Positions 1-6,447 of a stretch of DNA of 12,864 nucleotides are shown piece after piece. This stretch comes from an uncultured Thermomicrobiales bacterium (lineage in GTDB: Bacteria; Chloroflexota; Chloroflexia; Thermomicrobiales; Thermomicrobiaceae). The first letter of the stretch is position 1, and each line of letters starts with the position of its first letter. Made by a program: the position numbers and the translations under genes. The DNA lies in assembly GCA_937891245.1 (NCBI GenBank), contig CALAGB010000082.1:1-12864 (forward strand). The letters run 5' to 3'. Under the pieces are notes generated by a model. That model worked only from the letters and a program-made list of their open reading frames with translations. It had not been told where the DNA came from and did not search any database.

Positions 1-91
1 GATGACCGGCCACGGCCACCACCCGGCCACCGCGATGCGGCCCAACCAAGCGCCATTCGAGTCCCGCGTTGGGCAGATTGACGTCAGTCAT
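1..91 (-). CDS. BNR/VPS10-type repeat protein, N-terminal fragment (runs off left edge)
   Basis: Only the first 30 codons are in the window. The reading frame starts at ATG 91-89, and a good GGAGG ribosome-binding site (99-103 on the plus strand as cctcc) lies 7 nt upstream. The visible peptide begins MTDVNLPNAGLEWRLVGP and continues with an RGGRVVAVAG stretch. The pattern W-R-x-x-G-P-x-R-G-G-R-V-x-A-V-A-G is what I know from the N-terminus of large beta-propeller 'glycosyl hydrolase/VPS10 sortilin-like' BNR-repeat proteins, where the segment opens the first propeller blade. No signal peptide is visible in these 30 residues, so either the protein is cytosolic or the annotated family start differs. 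The gene lies 113 bp downstream of the histidine kinase on the same strand. The assignment rests on one short motif, and the catalytic role of this family is not established. Confidence 0.65.
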   Translation of the reverse strand, partial: MTDVNLPNAGLEWRLVGPHRGGRVVAVAGH

Positions 92-118
92 CGATGTCCC
101 TCCGAGTCGATGGAACGT

Positions 119-147
119 CCAGATGGAAGCACAGACCTTCCACCTGG
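119..147 (-). promoter_or_regulatory. Hairpin in the leader of the BNR-type gene
   Basis: There is an inverted repeat of 11 bases (119-129 and 137-147) with a 7-nt loop. Read as minus-strand RNA, all 11 positions pair, one of them as G-U (CCAGGTGGAAG with CTTCCATCTGG). It lies between the kinase stop (205) and the ATG at 91, about 28 nt upstream of that start. No T-run follows it on the minus strand, so it is not a classical terminator. It could be an mRNA leader structure, a weak attenuator or an operator. Its function is inferred. Confidence 0.4.
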
Positions 148-158
148 CAATGACGCAC

Positions 159-164
159 AGTATA
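159..164 (-). promoter_or_regulatory. Candidate -10 element for the BNR-type gene
   Basis: The minus strand reads TATACT here, one mismatch from the TATAAT consensus. It would place transcription start near 152 and a leader of about 60 nt carrying the 119-147 hairpin. I could not find a convincing -35 hexamer at 16-18 nt spacing, so this is a weak call. Confidence 0.25.
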
Positions 165-204
165 GCCAACATGAAACCTGAGCGCGCGGGGGTACGGGAC
201 GCGT

Positions 205-2553
205 TTAGTCGTTTGTCCGGGTAATCAAAGGCAGGCGGATTGTGAAGGTGGAGCCGCGACCTGGTTCGCTTTTAACCGAGATCGTGCCGTGGTGGTTCTG
301 GACGATGCGGCGCGTAATGTAGAGGCCGAGGCCGGTGCCGGTAATCTCGCGGCGCACGTTTGCGCCGCGCACGAACGGCTGAAAGAGCGTGGCGCGTTCT
401 TCTCGCGTCATTCCGATGCCGGTATCGCGCACGGTCATCTGTGCGAAATCGGCCACCCTCCGTACGCGTACATGCACCTGCCCGCCGTCCGGCGAGTACT
501 TGATGGCGTTCGAGATGAGGTTTGTCAGCACCTGATCGATCCGTCCCCGATCCCAGATGCCTTCGACCGGTTCCGGCGCTTCGATCATCAATTCGTGCGC
601 GGCGGTGCGCTCCTGGGCGAATTCGAAGCGCGACAGAACGTTGGCTGCCAGTTCGGCCATATCGAACGGCTCCAAGCGCAACTTGACGCGCCCCTGCTGA
701 ATGCGGGAGACGTCGAGCAGATCGGAGACAAGATCTTCCAGCCGCCGTACCTGCTGTTCCATCTCGCGCGTAAAGCGGCCGATGCGCGCCGGACTCTGAT
801 CCTCGCGATGCAACTGTCGGTTGATGAGCTGCAGGTAGCCTTTGACGGTCGTGAGTGGCGTCTTCAATTCGTGCGAGGCCGTCGAGATGAACTCCTCCTG
901 TAGCCGGAGCACTTCCTGTGCGCTGTTATAGAGTTCCGAGTTGTCGATGGCCAGCGCGGCTCGATAGCCGAGATCGACGGCGAGTGCGAAGTCATCGGTA
1001 TCGAAAGAGGACGAGCCGGGTGTCCGGCCAAAGATCACGACGCCGAGCGTGCGGTCGCGTACGAACAGCGGGATCACCATGAGCGACGTCGTTTCGAATC
1101 GCTGGAGGAGCTCCAGTTGCTCCGGACTTGTGGCGCTGTCGGCCCAGAAATGTTCGTGGACGGAGCCGATGAGCGTTGGCTTGCGGTAGCGCAGGATATG
1201 GCGTGGCGGTAGCTCCGGCAGGGAGACCGGGGAAAAGCGGTTGCGCAACTGGGCGAGCAATTCCTCGTGCTTCGGGTCGCGATGCGCGAAGGCGACGACC
1301 GATGACGTACCCGTATCATCGAAGAGATCGATGACGCACCAGTCCGCGATGCGCGGAACGACGAGGCGCACGAGGTTCTCGAGCGTCAGCGAATAATCAA
1401 GTGACGAGGAGAGGACGTTGCTCGCCTCGGCCAGGAACGCCTCGCGTCGCTGGGCGGCCTCGGCACGGGCGCGTGCCGCGCGTTCGCTCTGCAGTGTCTG
1501 CTCGCGGAATCGAAGCGCCTCTTCGCGTTCCTGTAGCGCGCGTTGTGACTTGTCGAAGAGCCGGGCATTTTCGACCGCCATCGCGGCGCGTTGGGCCAGT
1601 TCTTCGATGAAATCGACCTCTTCGAGCGTGTAGTGATTGTCCGGCCGGATATAGGCGAGCGACAGCGCGCCGATCGTCTTGCCGCGCACGTTCAGCGGCA
1701 CGATCAGCATCGAGCGCATGCCGACGAGCTTCAGCAGTTCGACGTTCTCTTCATCGGCCGCGATGAGTTCGTAATAGCGCTCATCGACGTACGGGTGGAA
1801 CTCGGTGCGGCCGGTATTCAGCACGCGGCGCAGGCCGCTGCGTGCGTCGGGGCGGAGCGAGTACCGTGACTGCATCTCGCGCACCAGACGTGTCATCTGG
1901 GGATCGATGCCGTCGGTCGTGACTTCGGTGGCGTTCCCGTCGTCGTCGATAATCACGACGCCGCACACATCGGCCAGTTGCGGCACGAGCATACTCGTCA
2001 CCTGGCCGAGCGTCGTTTCGTAGTTGAGCGACGAAGACAGTAGCGCGCTTGTGATTGCCAGGAAGTTGAGCCGTTCACGGGTGTAGGCCGTTGTCGACCG
2101 TGCCGAGGCGAGCACGCGATGCAGGGTGATGCGATCGACGGCCGTGGCGGCGTATTCAGCCGCGAAGCGCAGCAGCCGGGCATCCGGCGGAGCCGGGGGC
2201 GCATCACGCCAGCCGATTTGCAACAAGCCGAGTACGCGCGCACGCATAACGAGCGGCAACGTCGTGACGGATGAAACGTCGCTGAGCTGGTCGAGCGGAC
2301 TTTTAAACGAGAGGCCGGGGCCGGGGCCGTTGATTCCCGCGATTGGTTCTCCCGTGAGCGCGCGATACGTCGCCTCGTCGATGGTAAGCTCGAAGTCGTT
2401 GATCAACGCCGCATCGATCCCCCGTTTCGCCGCAGGGACGAAGCACTGGCGGTCGCTAACCGGTATCAGAATGACGAGCAGGTCGGCTCGTAAGAGATCG
2501 GTGAGTGAGGTCAGGATCGATTCAAATTCGTCATGGATCAATGGTTCGGTCAA
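205..2553 (-). CDS. Soluble multi-GAF sensor histidine kinase (GAF-GAF-GAF-HisKA-HATPase_c)
   Basis: A 782-residue two-component sensor kinase that autophosphorylates on histidine. Domain order is GAF1 (about 10-145), GAF2 (about 162-335), an Arg/Glu-rich coiled-coil linker (about 336-370), GAF3 (about 372-545), HisKA (about 551-617) and HATPase_c (about 665-777). The phospho-acceptor is H561 in SHELKTP. The ATP-binding N-box (N678, N682), DTGIGM (710-715) and GTGLGL (739-744) are all intact, so the kinase should be active. No membrane segment, HAMP domain or signal peptide is visible, which suggests a cytosolic sensor of a small ligand, redox state or protein partner. No response regulator is present in the window, so it is an orphan here. 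GAF2 and GAF3 look like an internal duplication. The start is a TTG at 2553, chosen because the next upstream codons reach an in-frame TGA and the first ATG is deep inside GAF1. The ribosome-binding site is poor, so the exact start is uncertain. Confidence 0.93.
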   Translation of the reverse strand: MTEPLIHDEFESILTSLTDLLRADLLVILIPVSDRQCFVPAAKRGIDAALINDFELTIDEATYRALTGEPIAGINGPGPGLSFKSPLDQLSDVSSVTTLPLVMRARVLGLLQIGWRDAPPAPPDARLLRFAAEYAATAVDRITLHRVLASARSTTAYTRERLNFLAITSALLSSSLNYETTLGQVTSMLVPQLADVCGVVIIDDDGNATEVTTDGIDPQMTRLVREMQSRYSLRPDARSGLRRVLNTGRTEFHPYVDERYYELIAADEENVELLKLVGMRSMLIVPLNVRGKTIGALSLAYIRPDNHYTLEEVDFIEELAQRAAMAVENARLFDKSQRALQEREEALRFREQTLQSERAARARAEAAQRREAFLAEASNVLSSSLDYSLTLENLVRLVVPRIADWCVIDLFDDTGTSSVVAFAHRDPKHEELLAQLRNRFSPVSLPELPPRHILRYRKPTLIGSVHEHFWADSATSPEQLELLQRFETTSLMVIPLFVRDRTLGVVIFGRTPGSSSFDTDDFALAVDLGYRAALAIDNSELYNSAQEVLRLQEEFISTASHELKTPLTTVKGYLQLINRQLHREDQSPARIGRFTREMEQQVRRLEDLVSDLLDVSRIQQGRVKLRLEPFDMAELAANVLSRFEFAQERTAAHELMIEAPEPVEGIWDRGRIDQVLTNLISNAIKYSPDGGQVHVRVRRVADFAQMTVRDTGIGMTREERATLFQPFVRGANVRREITGTGLGLYITRRIVQNHHGTISVKSEPGRGSTFTIRLPLITRTND

Positions 2554-2577
2554 CCGAGATCTCGTTCCAGGTTGATT

Positions 2578-2614
2578 CGGAGTGGCGCATTGCAGCGGAG
2601 AGCGTCACTCCGCT
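2578..2614 (-). promoter_or_regulatory. Mutually exclusive hairpins upstream of the histidine kinase
   Basis: Two overlapping perfect 7-bp inverted repeats lie just upstream of the kinase start. One pairs 2594-2600 with 2608-2614 (agcggag/ctccgct, 7-nt loop). The other pairs 2578-2584 with 2606-2612 (cggagtg/cactccg). They share bases 2608-2612, so only one can form at a time. They sit between the candidate extended -10 at 2687-2695 and the TTG at 2553, in what would be the kinase leader. No U-tract is adjacent. A leader switch or a protein-binding site is possible, and so is chance in GC-rich DNA. Confidence 0.3.
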
Positions 2615-2686
2615 TCGCGTTGTCCGGTTTCGCAAGGAAAACCTGTGCCTACGACAAAGCGTAAATAGATCAGCCTACGAGACCGC

Positions 2687-2695
2687 ATCATAGCA
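2687..2695 (-). promoter_or_regulatory. Candidate extended -10 promoter for the histidine kinase
   Basis: The minus strand reads TGCTATGAT, an extended -10 (TGn followed by TATGAT). It lies in the 185-bp spacer between mprF and the kinase, about 130 nt upstream of the TTG start. Extended -10 promoters can work without a good -35, and none is evident here. If real, it would let the kinase be transcribed independently of mprF. Confidence 0.3.
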
Positions 2696-2738
2696 CCAGA
2701 TGACTCCCTTGGGCCATCGTTGACCCGCTTCAATACGC

Positions 2739-5360
2739 CTAATGTCGGTGCGGTGGGCGCTCGCTTAGCTGGATGAGCGCGAGAATAATCTTTGGTAGCG
2801 CCGTTTCACCGGAGTACGCGAGATAGCGCGGCTCCCAGCTCGGCTGGAATTTCGCCTTATAGCTATAGAGCCCCTTGTACGAGAAGACGAGGCTGAAATG
2901 GTCGTAGAGCAAGCGAATCGCGCGCTCGATCACCGGAGCGTTCGGTTGGTCGCCGACGTTGGAGAACGGTGCCATGCCGAGCGAGTAGCGTTTGAAGCCT
3001 AACGCGCGCAGGTGCTCGATCAGCCGCACCTGCAGGAGATCCATCGTGCCGTTCGGGACATCGATGCGACGCCGCATGAGATCAATCGTCGCTTCGTCTT
3101 CGACACCATCGGGAATGACGTTCACGAAGGCGAGCAGTTCGCCCGTCGCATCCTCGATCGCCAGCACCGGCGTAGCCCGTACATATTCCTCGCTGAAGCT
3201 GCCGAGCGTAAAGCCACGTTCGCGCCGGCCGGGGAGGCTGAGCCATTCGTCGGATACCTTCCGCAGGCGCGCAAGCGTGTCGTCTGCAAGCGGTGCCGTG
3301 AATGAGACGACTCGGTACCCTTCGCGCTCCAGGCGGTTGATGCTGGAACGCAGCGCCTTCATCGCGTGCCCCTCCAACGTGAAATTCGTGACGTCGACGA
3401 TCGCTTCTTCGCCGATCTTGATGCATGACAGCCCGGCCGCGGCATAGTCGTCGAGATGCGTGCCGGGAATCTGATGGAAGGCGACCGCCCAATCGTTCGC
3501 GTCACAAAAGTCGAGAAATTCATCGAGAACGCGTCGAAATTCGAGCGAGTCGACCGCGACCGGATCTCCAAGGACGATGCCCGACGAGAGCGACTGGCCG
3601 TAGGCGATGACACCAAGATGAGTCGATGAGAAGAAGAAAAACTTGTCATCCGTTGTCTTGAACAGATCGAGCGCCGAGTCGCCCCAGCGTTCGATCAGCC
3701 GGCGTGCCGCACGCCGGTCGCTCGGGAGCGTCCGTCGTCGCCAGACGACCGGTCGCACAAGGGAGAACGCCGCGTAGACGAGCGACAGGATGCCGACGGC
3801 AGACAGCGAGTTTTCGAACCAGATACCGAAGCGGGTGTGCGGTGAGGCGCTATCGATGCCGAGGCTGAAAAAGAGGCGAAGGGTCTCAATAATCGCCTGT
3901 CCAACGCCGAAATCGGTGCCGAAGGCGCGCTCGTCGATCAGATAAAACCCGATGGTGCCATAGGCCGCGGCGAAGAGGAGGCTCAGCACGAAGCGGATGA
4001 GCCCCTGCCGCATCGTCGGCACATCGCTGCGTACCCGGAAATGCCCGCGGTGCAGGAGGAGCAGGATAAGGTTTGCGATCGACAGAACGACAATAACGTG
4101 ATCGTGCCCACGCAGCAGCGGCCCAATTGAGCTGATCGCCAGCAGGGCGATCGCCGCGATCCAGGCGACGCGTTTGCGCCGCCAGAGGCTCCATGAGAGT
4201 ACGATAAGGAAGAAACCGACGATGACGGCGAAGGTGCGCGAAAATTCATGCGGGCCGATGAACGAGTACTGCTCGAGCCGGTCGAAGCGCCGGGGGAAGG
4301 GGTGGCTGACCGCTGCCAACACGGTCGTGAGGCCGGTGATGAGGGTGACAATTGCCGGCACGCGCGCCGACGCGCGCCGCACCTCCGGCACATCGCTCAC
4401 TTGTATCGAGAGTCCGAGAAGAAGCGGCACCCAGACTTCGACAACGCGATAGAGCAGAACGGCCGCGAGCGCCGCGCCGCTCGGGATGCCAAAACCGGTC
4501 AGGACGACCGTCATCGAGAGCTCGACGGCGCCGAGCCCCTGAAACACCGGGGTGACGAGCAGGAAGAGCGTCCCGATCGCGTATCCGGCCAGGACGACCG
4601 TGAGCGACGGCTGCTGATCGACGGCGCGCAGGCAGGTAAAGAGCATCACGACGCCGATCAGATCGATCAACAGGTGGATGAGAAGCGGAGTCAGGAGGTC
4701 GGACGGTTGGACACCATGCCTGCGGGCGTCATTGAGAAACGTTCTGATCCGTTGAGGTATGCGCCGTGAATCGCGGCGCGCGGCGCGGTGGATGACCGCC
4801 AGCACGGCGATCAGCACGCCAACCAGTCCGATCAACGCGGCCGAGGCGACGACGACCAGTGTCGTGGCCGTTCCACCGATCAACAGATAGACGACGACCG
4901 GTACGAGGAAGAGCACGAAGGAGAGATACCCGAGCACACCGTTGAGCAAGGACGCGTAGATCGCGTCGGTCGCCGGGACGCCTTGTTGGTTAAGGCCGCG
5001 AACGAGCGCGAGTGACGAGGCAGGTCCGCCAAGCGGAATGATCGTTGATATGACGTGGCGTTGGAGTTGCACGCGAACGAGCGTGCCCTTCGAAACGATC
5101 GTTCCCAGGCGGCGAAGGATGGGTGCGAAGACGGTGCCCATCAGCATCTGTAGCAAGAGACCGAGCGCGATGGCGACGATCAGCCAAAGCGGATCCGCCG
5201 CACGCAGGATGTGGAAGATACGATGGACTTCGCCTTTGTCACGAAGGACGAAGGCAACGAACAGGATGGCGAGCGCAACGCCCCATACGAGCCCGGCTTT
5301 TCGCCGCAGGAATTGCGGGAAGCGCGGTATACGCGAAGACGAGATGAGTGCATCACCCAA
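2739..5360 (-). CDS. mprF: MprF-type aminoacyl-phosphatidylglycerol synthase/flippase
   Basis: An 873-residue integral membrane protein with the two-part layout of MprF (the family is usually about 840 residues). Residues about 20-330 form the multipass flippase-type module (LPG_synthase_TM). Further helices follow at about 335-535. Residues about 550-860 form the cytosolic GNAT-like transferase (DUF2156/LPG_synthase_C) that moves an amino acid from aminoacyl-tRNA to phosphatidylglycerol. Recognisable transferase blocks are the RSSINRLEREGY stretch (671-682), ERGFTLGSF (714-722), TMDLLQVRL (772-780), YSLGMAPFSNVG (792-803), and YKGLYSYKAKF with PSWEPRYL near 828-847. In characterised relatives the product is lysyl- or alanyl-PG, which lowers negative surface charge and gives resistance to cationic peptides. 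The amino-acid specificity cannot be read from the sequence. The start is a TTG at 5360 with only a distant GGAG (13 nt). No ATG or GTG is available before the first helix, and the start abuts the divergent rhomboid-like gene. Confidence 0.92.
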   Translation of the reverse strand: MGDALISSSRIPRFPQFLRRKAGLVWGVALAILFVAFVLRDKGEVHRIFHILRAADPLWLIVAIALGLLLQMLMGTVFAPILRRLGTIVSKGTLVRVQLQRHVISTIIPLGGPASSLALVRGLNQQGVPATDAIYASLLNGVLGYLSFVLFLVPVVVYLLIGGTATTLVVVASAALIGLVGVLIAVLAVIHRAARRDSRRIPQRIRTFLNDARRHGVQPSDLLTPLLIHLLIDLIGVVMLFTCLRAVDQQPSLTVVLAGYAIGTLFLLVTPVFQGLGAVELSMTVVLTGFGIPSGAALAAVLLYRVVEVWVPLLLGLSIQVSDVPEVRRASARVPAIVTLITGLTTVLAAVSHPFPRRFDRLEQYSFIGPHEFSRTFAVIVGFFLIVLSWSLWRRKRVAWIAAIALLAISSIGPLLRGHDHVIVVLSIANLILLLLHRGHFRVRSDVPTMRQGLIRFVLSLLFAAAYGTIGFYLIDERAFGTDFGVGQAIIETLRLFFSLGIDSASPHTRFGIWFENSLSAVGILSLVYAAFSLVRPVVWRRRTLPSDRRAARRLIERWGDSALDLFKTTDDKFFFFSSTHLGVIAYGQSLSSGIVLGDPVAVDSLEFRRVLDEFLDFCDANDWAVAFHQIPGTHLDDYAAAGLSCIKIGEEAIVDVTNFTLEGHAMKALRSSINRLEREGYRVVSFTAPLADDTLARLRKVSDEWLSLPGRRERGFTLGSFSEEYVRATPVLAIEDATGELLAFVNVIPDGVEDEATIDLMRRRIDVPNGTMDLLQVRLIEHLRALGFKRYSLGMAPFSNVGDQPNAPVIERAIRLLYDHFSLVFSYKGLYSYKAKFQPSWEPRYLAYSGETALPKIILALIQLSERPPHRH

Positions 5361-6394
5361 TGAGGCGCATCTACTCCGATCGACGCCGGCGGATCGCTGA
5401 ACGAGACAACCTGCAACCTCCCGGTTTTACCGTGGGTCAGTCGTCGCTGCCCATCACTACCCTGCTGTCGGTCGTTCGTCTGATTCCCTGGGCGACCATA
5501 ACGGTCACCCTCATCATCATTGTAGCCTGTGCCAACGGCACGCTTCACCACGTTCCAAGCGATGCCCAACTCGACCGTTGGGGCACCGGTCTGAGTGCGC
5601 TGGGCGACGGTCGCATCTGGACGATCATCACGACGAATTTTCTCATTGATCACCCCGTCGCCATCATCTCGACCGTCATACTTTCGATTGTTGCGACGGG
5701 TAGTTGTGAGCTGTTCTTCGGCACGAAGCGCGCTATCTTCGCCTGGTTCGCCGGAGCCTGGTTGCCGTTGCTGCTGGCGATGCTGCTGCTCATACCCGCG
5801 CACATCTGGCAGCTGCAGTCCACGATCGATCGACTGATGGCCCCGGAAGTCGGTTCGTCGACGGCGACCTGGTGTTGCGCCGGAGCGGTGGTTGGCGTTC
5901 CTCCACTGGTTCATAGCTGGCGTCGCGTGGTCGGGAGTGGATCGCTCCTCTTCTTGCTCGCGATCGTGGCGTACCGGCCCGACTATGGGAGCCTGGAGCA
6001 TCTGAGCACCTTCATCGCCGGTATGGCGTTCTATTACGTCTGGCGCGATCGACCGACGCGCATCGGCGTGCTCACCAGAGAGCGAGGCGCTCGGCTGCTG
6101 AGTATCGTCTGTGGCGTGGTCTTCTTGATCGAGCTCGTGCTGACCGGCCTCTGGTGGGCGCCATTCGCGCTCCTGCCGATCAGCATCGCCCTGATTTTGA
6201 TCAGCCTCTTCGTCCCAGGATCGGTTGATCGGCCGCTGGCGATTCTTGTCTTGCTTGGGGGTATCCTGGCCAATCTGTTCGAGCCAAACCCCGCGACGAT
6301 CCTGGCCGTCGCCGCCGTTCTCTGGCTCACGCTCTATCGAGGCCGCTGGACATTGCCGGAGCAACCAACCGTCGACGTACGGCATTCGCGCTAA
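5360..6394 (+). CDS. Rhomboid-like multipass membrane protein, possible intramembrane serine protease
   Basis: A membrane protein of about 344 residues from the ATG at 5360. An in-frame GTG at 5348 gives 348 residues and a GTG at 5432 gives a shorter form. No start has a clear ribosome-binding site. In the 348-residue numbering the rhomboid core runs from about 40 to 235. GRIWTIITTNFL (88-99) matches the rhomboid L1-TM2 entry. GSSTATWCCAGA (169-180) aligns with the GASGAIFGLLGA block and gives candidate catalytic Ser171. EHLSTFIAG (217-225) aligns with the AHLGGLLAG block and gives candidate catalytic His218. The usual glycine after the serine is Thr172, and the TM2 His/Asn oxyanion-hole positions are not evident near 102-109, so activity is uncertain. 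Three or four extra helices follow (about 250-330). It is divergent from mprF with abutting starts. A long open frame on the opposite strand is an artefact of GC bias: this frame is the hydrophobic, motif-bearing one. Confidence 0.75.
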   Translation: MRRIYSDRRRRIAERDNLQPPGFTVGQSSLPITTLLSVVRLIPWATITVTLIIIVACANGTLHHVPSDAQLDRWGTGLSALGDGRIWTIITTNFLIDHPVAIISTVILSIVATGSCELFFGTKRAIFAWFAGAWLPLLLAMLLLIPAHIWQLQSTIDRLMAPEVGSSTATWCCAGAVVGVPPLVHSWRRVVGSGSLLFLLAIVAYRPDYGSLEHLSTFIAGMAFYYVWRDRPTRIGVLTRERGARLLSIVCGVVFLIELVLTGLWWAPFALLPISIALILISLFVPGSVDRPLAILVLLGGILANLFEPNPATILAVAAVLWLTLYRGRWTLPEQPTVDVRHSR

Positions 6395-6418
6395 GGGCAG
6401 CCACCGAGGGCTGCCCTT
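6393..6418. terminator. Bidirectional terminator hairpin between convergent genes
   Basis: A perfect 10-bp stem (6393-6402 aagggcagcc, 6409-6418 ggctgccctt) with a 6-nt loop overlaps the stop codon of the rhomboid-like gene. It lies 29 nt past the stop of the convergent oxidoreductase. The T-run after it is only three bases on the plus strand, so it may work with Rho or by stem strength alone. Its position between two convergent gene ends supports the terminator reading. Confidence 0.65.
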
Positions 6419-6447
6419 TGGGGCACTGTCAAATGTTGGAGACACTG

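Noticed and set aside
289..903. A 204-codon plus-strand open frame opposite the kinase catalytic domains
   Set aside because: It is antisense to intact HisKA/HATPase_c motifs and shows no domain of its own.
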